Below, piece after piece: positions 26,124 to 35,777 of a stretch of 64,000 nucleotides of DNA (positions within the stretch are counted from its first letter, which is position 1; each line of letters opens with the position of its first letter). This DNA is from an uncultured Duncaniella sp. Lineage in GTDB: Bacteria > Bacteroidota > Bacteroidia > Bacteroidales > Muribaculaceae. Both the position numbers and the translations under genes were made by a program. A model generated the notes under the pieces. The model saw only the letters and a list, made by a program, of their open reading frames with translations, did not search any database and was not told the DNA's origin. The stretch lies in the NCBI RefSeq assembly GCF_910578445.1, contig NZ_CAJTQC010000015.1:6217-70216 (forward strand), written 5' to 3'.

Positions 26124-26933
26124 TCACAGATTGTTGACCGCCTCGCGGATGATGCACAGGCGGCGCAGGAGCTCCGGCATACGGTCGAGCGGGAGCATGT
26201 TGGCTCCGTCGCTTTTTGCTCTGGATGGATCAGGATGAGTTTCCATGAAAAGGCCGTCGACTCCGACTGCCACTCCGGCGCGGGCTATGGGTTCGATGAG
26301 GTCGGGACGTCCTCCTGTCACACCGGCAGCCTGATTTGGCTGCTGCAATGAGTGGGTGATGTCGAGAATCACCGGTGCTCCGAATTTTTGCATCTCAGGG
26401 ATTCCGCGATAGTCGACCACGAGATCCTGATAGCCGAAGGTGACGCCTCGTTCCGTCAGTGCCACGTTGTCGTTTCCGGCATCGCGCACCTTCTGGAGCG
26501 CGAATTGCATGGAATCGGGGGAAAGGAACTGGCCTTTCTTGATGTTTACCGCGCGTCCTGTGCGGGCTGCGGCGACGAGAAGGTCGGTCTGACGGCAAAG
26601 GAAGGCGGGAATCTGCAACACGTCGACAAATTCTGCGGCCATAGCGGCCTCTTCGGCGGCATGGATATCGGTAACGACGGGAACACCGAACGTGTCGCGC
26701 ACCTTTTTGAGTATGCCGAGGGCCTCAATGTCGCCTATGCCGGTGAATGAATCGAGGCGCGAACGGTTGGCTTTACGGTATGAGCCTTTGAAGACGAATG
26801 GAATGCCGAGACGCGAGGTGGTTTCCGCAAGTTTTTCGGCTATGTCGAGAGCCATTTTTTCCCCTTCGATGACGCATGGTCCGGCAAGGAGAAAAAACAT
26901 TGGCTGTGATGAGTATTCTTCGAAAGAAAACAT
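26124..26933 (-). CDS. kdsA: 3-deoxy-8-phosphooctulonate (KDO-8-P) synthase
   Basis: The enzyme joins phosphoenolpyruvate and arabinose 5-phosphate to make KDO-8-phosphate for lipopolysaccharide core. Family motifs are present: GPCVIEG near the start, FKGSYRKANRS, the VTDIHA segment, and DITHSLQQPNQ. It is 269 aa, a little shorter than the E. coli enzyme. It follows rsmE on the same strand; the spacer holds a short heptad array. Confidence 0.95.
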   Translation of the reverse strand: MFSFEEYSSQPMFFLLAGPCVIEGEKMALDIAEKLAETTSRLGIPFVFKGSYRKANRSRLDSFTGIGDIEALGILKKVRDTFGVPVVTDIHAAEEAAMAAEFVDVLQIPAFLCRQTDLLVAAARTGRAVNIKKGQFLSPDSMQFALQKVRDAGNDNVALTERGVTFGYQDLVVDYRGIPEMQKFGAPVILDITHSLQQPNQAAGVTGGRPDLIEPIARAGVAVGVDGLFMETHPDPSRAKSDGANMLPLDRMPELLRRLCIIREAVNNL

Positions 26934-26943
26934 TTTTCTTGTT

Positions 26944-26978
26944 AAAGTATTAAGGATTAGGTGTTAAGTATTAAGTGT
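26944..26978 (-). repeat. Array of five degenerate 7-bp repeats before kdsA
   Basis: Five heptads (AAAGTAT, TAAGGAT, TAGGTGT, TAAGTAT, TAAGTGT on the plus strand) start ten bases before the kdsA ATG. Next to it the ten-base word AATTATTCAC occurs twice, at 26990 and 27008. Confidence 0.75.
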
Positions 26979-27016
26979 AAGTCTATGGGAATTATTCACG
27001 ATGCTTTAATTATTCA

Positions 27017-27730
27017 CTATGAATTAATTTTAGCATCGAGTATGTGGCATGCAGAGAGGGCATAGAGGGCTGCGGTCTCTGTGCGGAGACGGTTGTCGCC
27101 GAGCGTCACCGGCCGGAAACCGGCCTCAAGTGTCTGGCTGATTTCCGAAGGAGAGAAGTCGCCCTCGGGCCCGATGAGGATTAGGGTGTCGCGTCCGGCC
27201 TCGTAGCTCTGTGCGAAGTCGACGCGAGGAAGAGTCGGATCGCAGTAGGCCACGACTCTCTGCGCGTCGGGCATCATTTTGATGACTTCGCGCAACGGGG
27301 TCATTTCCATTATGGCGGGTAGTGTGGCTTTCAGCGACTGCTTCATAGCCGAGACAGCAATCTTTTCGAGCCGTTCGGTCTTTATTTCACGCCTTTCACT
27401 GCGGTCACAGAGCAGAGGTATGATTGTGTTGACACCTACTTCGGTCATCTTTTCGACAAGCCATTCCATGCGGTCCATGTGCTTGGTCGGAGCTACGGCC
27501 ACGGCCAGCTGCTGTTTCCACGGCAGAGGCATTGGCGCTGATGAGATAATTTCGACTGCTGCATGCTTATGGTGGGCATCGGCAAGACGGCAGGTGTATG
27601 CCGTCCCGCGTCCGTCTATGACCTGAAGTTCGTCGCCCTCGCGCATACGCAGCACTTTGACTGCGTGGCGCGAGTCGCTTTCGGGTAGTTCAAGGGTTTC
27701 CTTGATGTCGGGGGCAAAAAACTGTATCAT
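27017..27730 (-). CDS. rsmE: 16S rRNA (uracil-1498-N3)-methyltransferase
   Basis: A SPOUT-type methyltransferase of 237 aa that methylates U1498 of 16S rRNA. The N-terminal PUA-like part is followed by the trefoil-knot domain. The cofactor loops are LIGPEGDFSPSE (about residue 185) and LGDNRLRTETA (about 212). Its ATG overlaps the stop of the MFS gene (ATGA), so translation is coupled. Confidence 0.94.
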   Translation of the reverse strand: MIQFFAPDIKETLELPESDSRHAVKVLRMREGDELQVIDGRGTAYTCRLADAHHKHAAVEIISSAPMPLPWKQQLAVAVAPTKHMDRMEWLVEKMTEVGVNTIIPLLCDRSERREIKTERLEKIAVSAMKQSLKATLPAIMEMTPLREVIKMMPDAQRVVAYCDPTLPRVDFAQSYEAGRDTLILIGPEGDFSPSEISQTLEAGFRPVTLGDNRLRTETAALYALSACHILDAKINS

Positions 27731-29055
27731 TCGTCAATCATTCCGTCCGCGCCCGAGTTTGCCTCATCGATATTGGCTTTTACTGCCGAGGCCGACGGTT
27801 GTTTACTGTCTTTAAAAATGAACATGAATAATATAGCTATCACAAGGGCATATGCCGCGAAGATAAACCATGAAGTTTCCCATCCGGCATGCTGTGCTTC
27901 AGGAGTGGTCTGGGAGAATACGAAGTGATTCACGATTCCCTGTGCGCAAAGAGTGCCGATGGTTGCGCCTATGCCGTTGGTCATGATCATGAAGAGGCCT
28001 TGTGCGCTGCTGCGGATATCGGTCGAGGTTTCCTGATCGACGTAAAGACCGCCTGAGACATTGAAGAAATCGAATGCGATGCCGTAGACTATACATGAGA
28101 TGACAAGAAGCCAAAGGCCGTCACCGGTGTTTCCAAGTCCGAAAAATCCGAAACGGAGCACCCATGCGAACATCGACATCAGCATGACGCCTTTGATTCC
28201 AAGTTTTTTCAGACAGAAGGGAATGAGGAGTATACACAGTGTCTCGCTCATCTGCGACAGAGAGATAAGGGCATTGGCATTGTGTGCGCCCCATGTGTCG
28301 GCATATTCGGCTATTTCAGAAAATGAGGTTATGAAGGTGTTGCCGTAGCTGTTTGTAATCTGAAGTGATACACCGAGAAACATGCTGAACAGGAAGAATA
28401 TGGCCATCCGTTTCTGCTTGAAGAGTTTGAAGGCTTTGAGTCCGAGCACGTCTGCAATCGAGCTTGCAGCCTCTTTTTTTGTCGGACATGACGGTAGTGA
28501 CAGAGCATATCCGGCAAGAATGAAACTGAGTACGGCAGAGGTTATGAGCTGCCATGCGTTGGTCTGGAATTGTGTGAAGTTGACAAACAGCATCGAGCAG
28601 ATGAAACCGACTGTGCCGAACACACGTATCGGGGGAAAGTGTTTGATCGTGTCGAGTCCGGCACGGTTGAGGGCGTTGAACGCCACGGAATTGCCAAGGC
28701 CGATTGTCGGCATGAAAAATGCGACGGATAGAGTGTAGAGGGTGAACAGCGGACCGAACTCGACCTGTGATGTGGTGAGGCAGTAGAGTCCGGCGGCGGC
28801 CATGAAACATCCTGCAAGAAGATGACACAGGCTCAGCATGCGTTGTGCTTGGACGTAGCGGTCGGCAATAATGCCGATGACAGCCGGCATGAAGAGCGAT
28901 ACGATACCTTGGACAGTGTAGAACCATCCGATTTGTTTTTCAAGGCCGATGGAATAAAGAAAATTGCCGAGGGAGATTAGATATGCGCCCCAGACACCGA
29001 ACTCCAGAAAGTTCATCAGCGCAAGGCGGAGTTCTATGGGTCGGATTTTAATCAT
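27727..29055 (-). CDS. MFS transporter, nucleoside:H+ symporter (NupG) type
   Basis: A 442-aa protein with about 12 membrane helices. The N terminus (LRLALMNFLEFGVWGAY) and the loop IADRYVQAQRM are typical of the nucleoside:proton symporter family in Bacteroidetes. The probable substrate is a nucleoside, though the family name is based on few tested members. It overlaps rsmE by four bases. Confidence 0.82.
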   Translation of the reverse strand: MIKIRPIELRLALMNFLEFGVWGAYLISLGNFLYSIGLEKQIGWFYTVQGIVSLFMPAVIGIIADRYVQAQRMLSLCHLLAGCFMAAAGLYCLTTSQVEFGPLFTLYTLSVAFFMPTIGLGNSVAFNALNRAGLDTIKHFPPIRVFGTVGFICSMLFVNFTQFQTNAWQLITSAVLSFILAGYALSLPSCPTKKEAASSIADVLGLKAFKLFKQKRMAIFFLFSMFLGVSLQITNSYGNTFITSFSEIAEYADTWGAHNANALISLSQMSETLCILLIPFCLKKLGIKGVMLMSMFAWVLRFGFFGLGNTGDGLWLLVISCIVYGIAFDFFNVSGGLYVDQETSTDIRSSAQGLFMIMTNGIGATIGTLCAQGIVNHFVFSQTTPEAQHAGWETSWFIFAAYALVIAILFMFIFKDSKQPSASAVKANIDEANSGADGMIDE

Positions 29056-29092
29056 GTCTGTTTAGTTTTTTGTTAGAGGTTAGATTCAGGAT

Positions 29093-29110
29093 GCCTGCGC
29101 ATATGCAGGC
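29093..29110 (-). terminator. Weak hairpin between the nuclease and MFS genes
   Basis: GCCTGC pairs with GCAGGC around a six-base loop. The T run is on the plus strand, so on the minus strand it is at best a partial terminator or processing site. Confidence 0.35.
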
Positions 29111-29134
29111 GGTTTTTATGTTTGGAATAGTTTT

Positions 29135-29755
29135 TCAGGGTTGGTTTTCGTCACGTTTGCGTTTGAGTATTTCAGCCACTCGGGCAGCTTCCTCATATTC
29201 TTCGCGGTCAATCAACTTCTGGAGAGTCTTTTCCAGTTCTTCGACGGCATAATTCTCAAGTTTCGGCTCTCGAACGCAATCTTCGTCTAAGGTCTCCTGT
29301 CCGGAATCGTCGTCGGTGTCGCCTTCCTCTTTCAGCTCCATTTCAAAACCGGTCTCGTTGAGAATCTCGGGAGTGGTGAAAATCGGCGCGCCCGTCCGCA
29401 TTGCGATGGCTATGGCGTCGCTTGTCCGGGAGTCGATGGAAATGGTGCGGTCTCCGTCCGAGAAGGTCATTTCCGATGAAAATATGCCGTCCTCAAACCG
29501 GTATATGAACACTTCGATGAGTTTCACTCCGAAAGCATGGGCGAAACTGACAAATATGTCGTGGGTCATGGGACGGGGAGGCGTGATGCTCTCCATCTTG
29601 ATTGCTATGGACTGGGCTTCGGCCGCGCCGATTACCACCGGGATGCGGTAAGGGCCGCCGACTTGTGCGAGAATGAGCGCATAGGCCCCAGTCTGAATCT
29701 GACTGTATGACAGGCCCATGACTTTAAGCCTTATTCTGTCGTCGTTTTCTGCCAT
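29135..29755 (-). CDS. Bifunctional nuclease (BFN/DUF151) family protein with UVR motif
   Basis: A 206-aa protein. The N-terminal 140 residues are the BFN/DUF151 domain (IVIGAAEAQSIA-like segment, DSRTSDAIAIAMR motif). An acidic linker leads to a C-terminal UvrB/UvrC-type helical hairpin (LQKLIDREEYEEAARVAEIL). Plant relatives have nuclease activity; the bacterial role is not established. It lies 23 bases after mnmA. Confidence 0.88.
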   Translation of the reverse strand: MAENDDRIRLKVMGLSYSQIQTGAYALILAQVGGPYRIPVVIGAAEAQSIAIKMESITPPRPMTHDIFVSFAHAFGVKLIEVFIYRFEDGIFSSEMTFSDGDRTISIDSRTSDAIAIAMRTGAPIFTTPEILNETGFEMELKEEGDTDDDSGQETLDEDCVREPKLENYAVEELEKTLQKLIDREEYEEAARVAEILKRKRDENQP

Positions 29756-29778
29756 CGGATTGTGTTTATGTCAAGACA

Positions 29779-30861
29779 CTATAGTTTCATAACGTCACGG
29801 CCGGTGATGATTCCGCTTCCGTAACATAATTTAGCATCACGGTCATAGATGACTCCGAACTGTCCCGGCGCTATTCCTTGGACAGGGACTTCAGACTCTA
29901 TGATGTATTCGCTGCCTTCTACCCGGCTCAGACGGGCGGGCAGGAAATCGGGTGAGTGGCGGTTTTTGAAGGTGATTTCGACTTCGCGGCAATCATCCGG
30001 CCAAGGGTCGCGTGTGATCCAGTGCATCTCGTCGAGATGCAGAAGTTTGCCATATTGCTTTTCAGTGTCGTAGCCCTGCGATACGTATATGACGTTGTCG
30101 TGTACGTTTTTCTTGACTACATACCACGGACCTCCGCTGAGGCCGAGGCCTTTCCGCTGACCGATTGTGTGGAACCAGAATCCGCGGTGTTCGCCGAGTT
30201 TGCGCCCTGTTTCGAGTTCGATGATAGGGCCGGGCTTTTCGCCGAGATGACGGCGGATGAAATCATTGTAGTTTATCTTTCCGAGGAAACAGATGCCTTG
30301 GCTGTCGCGACGGTAGGCGTTCGGCATACGGGTCTCCACTGCAATCTCACGCACTTTTGCCTTCGGGAGGGTCCCGATAGGGAAGATGAGATGGCTCAGC
30401 TGCTTGTAGGAAATGCGACACAGGAAATCTGTCTGGTCCTTTACGCGGTCGACTCCTGTCCCGAGCCATACGAGGCCGTCGATTTCATGAGTCGTGGCAT
30501 AGTGCCCGGTCGCTGTCTTGTCGAATTCGTGTCCCCAGCGTTCTTCGAAAAATCCGAACTTTATCATTTTGTTGCACATGATGTCGGGATTCGGGGTCAG
30601 ACCTTCGCGGACGGTGCGTAACGCATAGTCCATCACGTTGTCCCAATATTCCTGATGGAGCGACACGACATCAAACGGAAGTCCATAGTGACGTGCGATG
30701 TAGGTGCACATTTCGATGTCTTCCTCTGCAGAGCAATCGCCCTCGCCGTTGTCAAGGCCGATGCGTATATAAAATAGGTGTAGGTCGTAGCCCTGTTCAA
30801 GCAGCTGGTGTACAGCGACTGCACTGTCCACACCGCCTGATATGAGAACTGCTATTTTCAT
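29779..30861 (-). CDS. mnmA: tRNA 2-thiouridine(34) synthase MnmA
   Basis: The enzyme thiolates U34 of Lys, Glu and Gln tRNAs. It has the PP-loop SGGVDS at the N terminus, catalytic cysteines in NPDIMCN (about residue 99) and DSQGICFLG (about 193), and the C-terminal beta domains. The length of 360 aa is normal. It is 26 bases downstream of the DoxX gene. Confidence 0.95.
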   Translation of the reverse strand: MKIAVLISGGVDSAVAVHQLLEQGYDLHLFYIRIGLDNGEGDCSAEEDIEMCTYIARHYGLPFDVVSLHQEYWDNVMDYALRTVREGLTPNPDIMCNKMIKFGFFEERWGHEFDKTATGHYATTHEIDGLVWLGTGVDRVKDQTDFLCRISYKQLSHLIFPIGTLPKAKVREIAVETRMPNAYRRDSQGICFLGKINYNDFIRRHLGEKPGPIIELETGRKLGEHRGFWFHTIGQRKGLGLSGGPWYVVKKNVHDNVIYVSQGYDTEKQYGKLLHLDEMHWITRDPWPDDCREVEITFKNRHSPDFLPARLSRVEGSEYIIESEVPVQGIAPGQFGVIYDRDAKLCYGSGIITGRDVMKL

Positions 30862-30887
30862 ATCGGTATTATCGTAATTTTTGTCAT

Positions 30888-31397
30888 CTATACGTCTTCA
30901 AGCTCCTCTTCTTCATACTTGCCTTTCTGGCTGATGATGTAGAGCGAAATGAAGTAGTCGAGCGATATCTTGCCCGGACCGGCGATGAGGAGATAGATAT
31001 AAATGCCGATAAACATGATTGGCAGGTAGCCCGGATCTGTGCTGTCGAGTCCATAGACAGGGAGATTCGGGAGCATATTGTGGAGGATATAATATTCGGC
31101 GGCAATCATGGTGCATATCGGCGGGATTACGCTAAGACGCGTCAGGAATCCGGCCATAATCAGAAGCGAGCACACGAGTTCGATTATAATCATGATTATG
31201 AGCGAACATTCCGACGACATGTTGAGCACGGTCGGAAATGAATTGCACAGCTCGCTGTAGTTGACCAGATGGCGGATGCCGAACTGGAGAAACATCACCC
31301 CGACGAATAGCCTCATGAACAGGCGTGCAAGGTTTGAATATGTGTAGCCCGATAACTTTACAAACCAGTTGACGGGCGCTGAATAATACCAGCTCAT
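30888..31397 (-). CDS. DoxX family membrane protein
   Basis: A 169-aa protein with four membrane helices in the DoxX arrangement, beginning with [20 protein letters not shown]. The family has been linked to redox and sulfur chemistry, but its role here is unknown. It follows the thioredoxin-like protein by 22 bases, and a redox partnership is possible. It ends in an acidic tail (EEEELEDV). Confidence 0.8.
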   Translation of the reverse strand: MSWYYSAPVNWFVKLSGYTYSNLARLFMRLFVGVMFLQFGIRHLVNYSELCNSFPTVLNMSSECSLIIMIIIELVCSLLIMAGFLTRLSVIPPICTMIAAEYYILHNMLPNLPVYGLDSTDPGYLPIMFIGIYIYLLIAGPGKISLDYFISLYIISQKGKYEEEELEDV

Positions 31398-31419
31398 TGT
31401 TTTATCGGTTTTTAAGTTT

Positions 31420-32307
31420 CTATCGCTTTTTCAGCTGCCGGGTCACATCGAGCACCTGATCTATCGAGAGGTGTTTGAAGCGTATGTTGTGGTTGCGGTC
31501 GAGGATATAGAATTCCGGAGTCCCTGCGCGCAGGTCGATTGTCATGTCGGCGTCGGGATTCGCTCCGACTCTCCATGTCGAGGGGTAGGAGGCTACGGCT
31601 TCTTTCCACTCCGGCGTGGGTTCGGAGAGTGAGATTGAAACGACCTTTAATTTGCCCTCCGCGATGAGTTGCGTGGTGGAGATGTCTGCGTCGAGTCGCA
31701 GTTTGGCAAGGTTGCAGTCGTCGCAGTCGGGATCATTGAAGAACACAACGACTACATCGGCTGAGTCATTGTCGAGATTTCCGGCTGTGCCTTCGCGGGT
31801 GGTGTAGGGGAGCGAGGGAGCCGGGAAACGGGCCAGTGAGTTTTTCAGTATTTTCTCCTGATGCGCGAAACGTGCCTTTGTGGCCTTGTCGATTCGCTTG
31901 TTGGAGGCTACAGCGTGAGCGAATGGAAGATAAAGTTCGTCAATCCACATTTCTGCTGTGTCGCCATAAAGGAGATTTTCGGCACATTCAGCCATGAAAA
32001 GCTGATCGGCAGGCTGCTTTTCGAGCTTTTTGTTAAAACGGACCACGGAGGCTATCGCCGAATCCGGGTTGGCGTTTTTGAGAATTGAAATGTAGACGTT
32101 GAATTCCTGTGCCATCTTGGCTTTGGCTGAGAAAGCCTTTTTCAGGTCGCAGAAATCCCAGAAATGGCGCGCGAGATAGTCGCATCGTTTCTGAAACATC
32201 CCGATGGAGTCAGGGATGATCGGATAGGGGAAATATGTGTCTGCCTTTGCCCCTGCGCTTATGCCTAACAGGAGAAGGAGACCGAATAACAGACGTTTTA
32301 GATTCAT
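31420..32307 (-). CDS. DUF5106-type periplasmic thioredoxin-like protein
   Basis: A 295-aa exported protein with signal peptide (about 1-22, ending AGAKA). The N-terminal half resembles DUF5106. The C-terminal half is thioredoxin-like, with the redox pair Cys195 and Cys198 (CDDC) after the strand VVVVFF. The CDDC centre is unusual compared with CPPC or CGPC, and would favour reduction or isomerisation only by guess. It opens a run of co-directional genes with DoxX and mnmA. Confidence 0.82.
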   Translation of the reverse strand: MNLKRLLFGLLLLLGISAGAKADTYFPYPIIPDSIGMFQKRCDYLARHFWDFCDLKKAFSAKAKMAQEFNVYISILKNANPDSAIASVVRFNKKLEKQPADQLFMAECAENLLYGDTAEMWIDELYLPFAHAVASNKRIDKATKARFAHQEKILKNSLARFPAPSLPYTTREGTAGNLDNDSADVVVVFFNDPDCDDCNLAKLRLDADISTTQLIAEGKLKVVSISLSEPTPEWKEAVASYPSTWRVGANPDADMTIDLRAGTPEFYILDRNHNIRFKHLSIDQVLDVTRQLKKR

Positions 32308-32482
32308 TAAGAGTTTCTTATCTTTAGGATTAAAATAAATTTTGCAATTACAAATTTACATATAAATCGCAAAAAATCCACTTCCTGTATGATAAAAAGG
32401 TCGATGTGGCTGAAATTTTTTAGCATTTATGCTGTGTATTGGTTCATGGCTGGGATATTTCTGTCATAGCTGTGTTGCCGAC

Positions 32483-32542
32483 AAATCAACCGTCCTGTCA
32501 GAACCTACGGCATTTACGTGGTTCTGACAGGACGGCTGATTT
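32483..32542 (-). terminator. Terminator after the xylanase gene
   Basis: A 16-bp perfect stem (32490-32505 with 32520-32535) is extended by AAATCA/TGATTT outside a single-base mismatch. It lies about 37 bases past the xylanase stop. Confidence 0.75.
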
Positions 32543-32578
32543 ATGCGCGGGTGCTACGTGGGTGACTTGACAGGTCTT

Positions 32579-35500
32579 TTATCTGCGGATTTCCTTTGAA
32601 TTGATGATAGTGCCGTCAGAGTGAAGTTCACGTTTGATGACGAGCCCTTTGTAGTCAGCCGTGACACGCATTCCCTGAATGTTGTAGTATTCGCAGTTTA
32701 CGACCTCTGTGTCATAGCCGGTCTCGATGTCTTCGATTGCCGACTTATTTTCAGACTGCATGCGCAGTGCGGCATGTACGGCATAGTATGCTTCTTTGGG
32801 ACGCATCTGTCCGTCGTAGATCAGCGGGTTGTTGTCTCTCCATGAATCCGGGTCGGAGATTCCCCAGAGAAGCACTGACTGACAGTTGGTCTGCATGAGC
32901 GCACCGTTGACGAGCGCACCGAAGTCTGTGGCCTGAATCTTGGCTGCATCAGGAGATTTCGGGTCGGCCTGCGCGATGTCAAGTTCGGTGATGGCACATT
33001 CAAGTCCGAGCTCCTGATAGCGGCGGATATTAGCCACGAGCTTGTCGATTTTCAGTTCGCCTGTAGTGAAATGGCATTGCAGTCCGACTCCGTGGAGGGG
33101 CACACCCTTTGAAAGTAGATATTTGGCAAGGTTATAGAGGGCTTCGGATTTAGGCTCGCCCATGAACTCCGCACCATATTCGTTGATAAAGAGCTTTGCC
33201 TCCGGATCGGTCCGGTGGGCGTATTTGAATGCCTTTTCGATGAAATCGCTGCCGATGGCTGTTTCCCAAACGGAAGTGCGCAGAGTGAATGCGTCCGGAT
33301 CGACGCGCACGGCGCTCTGGTCGTCAGAGAGCATCTCGTTGACCACGTCCCATTCGTCGACGCGTCCCTTGTAGTGGCCGGCCACGGTTTCGATATGGTT
33401 TTCCATTATGGCAAGGAGTTCCTCGCGCGAATAGTTGCGGTCATTCTTCTTGCCGTCTGACGACACCCATTTCGGGCACTGGGAGTGCCATACGAGGGTG
33501 TGGCCGCGCATATACATGGAGTGTTTTTCGGCAAAATCCACAATCCGGTCTGCGCCACTGAAATCAAAGCGGCCTCTTTCTGGCTGTATGGTCTCGAATT
33601 TCATCTCGTTCTCGGCGACAAGCATGTTGAACTGTTCGGCCATTGCCTTTACCTTCGGGCTGTTTTCATCGTTGATGTCGTAGCGCCACACTGAAGCAGC
33701 CACACCGATACGTTTGCCGGCCTGCCGTGCATATTCACACAGCGGAGTCGGGTCGTTGTAGTCGGGTTCGTAGTTGACATAGTAGTCCGTGTTGTCGGTA
33801 TTGTCCTCGCTGTCATCGTCAATCTCCTTGTCCCCCTGACCGGAGTAGTTTGTGGAAGTGACGGTTGCTTTCAGAGTGTAGATTCCGTCGGTGATTTCCT
33901 CATCCACTTTCCAGCTGCACACTTTGGGATACTGTATACGGAAGGTCCATTCGATGTCGTTGAGAGATGTCTTTCCGGCTGCCTTTATGAGAGTAAAGCT
34001 GTCGCCCTGTCTGAGCGAATGGTTTTCAGGTACGATGAGTTCGATGACAGGAGTTTTGTCCGATGGCTGGAATGAAGCGGTGATGTTGTAGTAGCTTATA
34101 TTTCCGGCGATGTCGATGCAGTCAGAACTGTCACCGCCTTCGATTTTCATTTTTAGCCTTGATGTTGGACGCAGGCGCAGGTCGGGTTTGTTGACACCTG
34201 TAAAATCGGCGATGTAAAGTGTTGCGGGGTTGTCTGTGCCCGGTGCGAGAATACCGTAGATGTCAGTCAAACCGGCGATGTTGCCCGAGCCTCCGAGACA
34301 TGCCCCGGGATAGACGGTGACAGCCGCCGACGAGTTTGACGCGCATCCGATAGCTCCTGAGAGACCTTTGGCTTTAGCTTCGTCCACGTCATTGCCGATG
34401 ATGACCTTGCCATCGATGACCGACAGCGCGCCGGTGATATTGTTGGTGTTTCCGGTTATGGTGTATGTCCCTTTTCCTTCCTTTATGATTCCCACTTTGG
34501 AGTTGCCTGTGGCGGAAATCTGTCCGGCAAGTTCGGAGTCATAGCCAGAGTGTCCGACGGCATAATAGACACGATAGGAGCTGTTTTTGTAATATCCTGT
34601 GATGTTGCTGCCTTTTTCAGTGGTGAGAGTGCCTATGCGGTAGCCTCTGGCGGTGTTGTTTGACTCGGCCGAGAGTGTAGCTCCGTCGTGAAGTGTCACC
34701 GAATTGTTTTCCCAGATGGTTGTGATGTTGTTGCGTGAGATTGATTCAGAGATGTTGTCGGAGTCGAATTTCTTTCCGCCGTGGGCGAGAATCAGACCAT
34801 AGAAACCGGCCTTGACCGACGGGTTGACATCGGGATAAGGGTAAATGTGTATGTCACCGGTATATTCACTCCAGTCGGGGTGCATCGCTCCCTTTTCGTT
34901 TCCGAGATAGGAGCGTTCGCCTCCGCAGTGGAGATTCAGGCGGCCTTCGCCCATGAGGTCGGATGTCCAGTAAGTGTAGCGCGAGGTGTAGACGTTGAGA
35001 TGCCGGTCCTTGGGTATATTGATTGGGGTGGAGTAGCGGGTGTAGTTTGACGATGTGCTGGATGGATCGCTGAAATTCAGCTCGCCGCTCTCATGGATTA
35101 TGAAATCGTCATATTTCGACGTGAGTACCACGTTGTCTATATAATAGTCGGTGTTCTCCGAATTGTATCCAAGCCTTAGCGCCGTCGAGGTGTTTCCCTC
35201 CGAGGGTGCAGATAGTGCATAGCTCTTTTCCATCCATGTTGCCTTGGGCCCTTGGGACGGCCATCCGTCATCCTCATAGAGCTTGTCGTTTCCGAGGATT
35301 GCGTCAAAGTGTTTCCATTCCTCGCAGGGGTCGTTGGCATCGCGATAGACCATGAGGCTTACTGACGCGAAAGTGTCGGTCAGCCGTGCTCCCGCATATT
35401 CATCGGGAAGCGTGAATTCGACATAGTCATTCCAGCCCTTGAGCGTGATGTGGAGCACTTTGTTGGCCGGATTTGCGGGGTCGGCTTCCACTATGGCCGT

Positions 35501-35647
35501 CGATGGCGATTCGCCTCCGTAGAAATTCCATACCCGGAAAGCATGTCCTATCTCGTAATTCTCAAAATCGCACACAGTGAACGGTGTGCCAAAAGCATTC
35601 GCGGAGCATAGAAGCGTACCGAAAACGCATGACAAAATTTTTTTCAT
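32579..35647 (-). CDS. Multidomain GH10 endo-1,4-beta-xylanase
   Basis: The ATG at 35647 gives 1022 aa with a clean signal peptide (MKKILSCVFGTLLCSANAFG); the frame is open 25 codons further but those look non-coding. An N-terminal jelly-roll, carbohydrate-binding-like part (about 25-190) is followed by a beta-helix region (about 200-500) with GKGTYTITGNTNNITGALSV, typical of autotransporter-associated strand repeats. The GH10 barrel is at about 635-960. Catalytic residues are Glu771 in WDVVNE and Glu888 in ITELDIA. No binding module is inserted in the barrel, unlike many gut GH10 enzymes. The C-terminal tail (YNIQGMRV..YKGLVIK) resembles that of the repeat protein at 13911. Confidence 0.92.
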   Translation of the reverse strand: MKKILSCVFGTLLCSANAFGTPFTVCDFENYEIGHAFRVWNFYGGESPSTAIVEADPANPANKVLHITLKGWNDYVEFTLPDEYAGARLTDTFASVSLMVYRDANDPCEEWKHFDAILGNDKLYEDDGWPSQGPKATWMEKSYALSAPSEGNTSTALRLGYNSENTDYYIDNVVLTSKYDDFIIHESGELNFSDPSSTSSNYTRYSTPINIPKDRHLNVYTSRYTYWTSDLMGEGRLNLHCGGERSYLGNEKGAMHPDWSEYTGDIHIYPYPDVNPSVKAGFYGLILAHGGKKFDSDNISESISRNNITTIWENNSVTLHDGATLSAESNNTARGYRIGTLTTEKGSNITGYYKNSSYRVYYAVGHSGYDSELAGQISATGNSKVGIIKEGKGTYTITGNTNNITGALSVIDGKVIIGNDVDEAKAKGLSGAIGCASNSSAAVTVYPGACLGGSGNIAGLTDIYGILAPGTDNPATLYIADFTGVNKPDLRLRPTSRLKMKIEGGDSSDCIDIAGNISYYNITASFQPSDKTPVIELIVPENHSLRQGDSFTLIKAAGKTSLNDIEWTFRIQYPKVCSWKVDEEITDGIYTLKATVTSTNYSGQGDKEIDDDSEDNTDNTDYYVNYEPDYNDPTPLCEYARQAGKRIGVAASVWRYDINDENSPKVKAMAEQFNMLVAENEMKFETIQPERGRFDFSGADRIVDFAEKHSMYMRGHTLVWHSQCPKWVSSDGKKNDRNYSREELLAIMENHIETVAGHYKGRVDEWDVVNEMLSDDQSAVRVDPDAFTLRTSVWETAIGSDFIEKAFKYAHRTDPEAKLFINEYGAEFMGEPKSEALYNLAKYLLSKGVPLHGVGLQCHFTTGELKIDKLVANIRRYQELGLECAITELDIAQADPKSPDAAKIQATDFGALVNGALMQTNCQSVLLWGISDPDSWRDNNPLIYDGQMRPKEAYYAVHAALRMQSENKSAIEDIETGYDTEVVNCEYYNIQGMRVTADYKGLVIKRELHSDGTIINSKEIRR

Positions 35648-35777
35648 GGGTGTTGTTGTGATGAATACTTCAGATGTTAAGTATATGCAAAGATATATAT
35701 TGGCATTCCAACACGAAAACACCCCGTGGGATTTGGGATTTGAATGTTACAGATGGATAACGATTTGAGACATGTGC

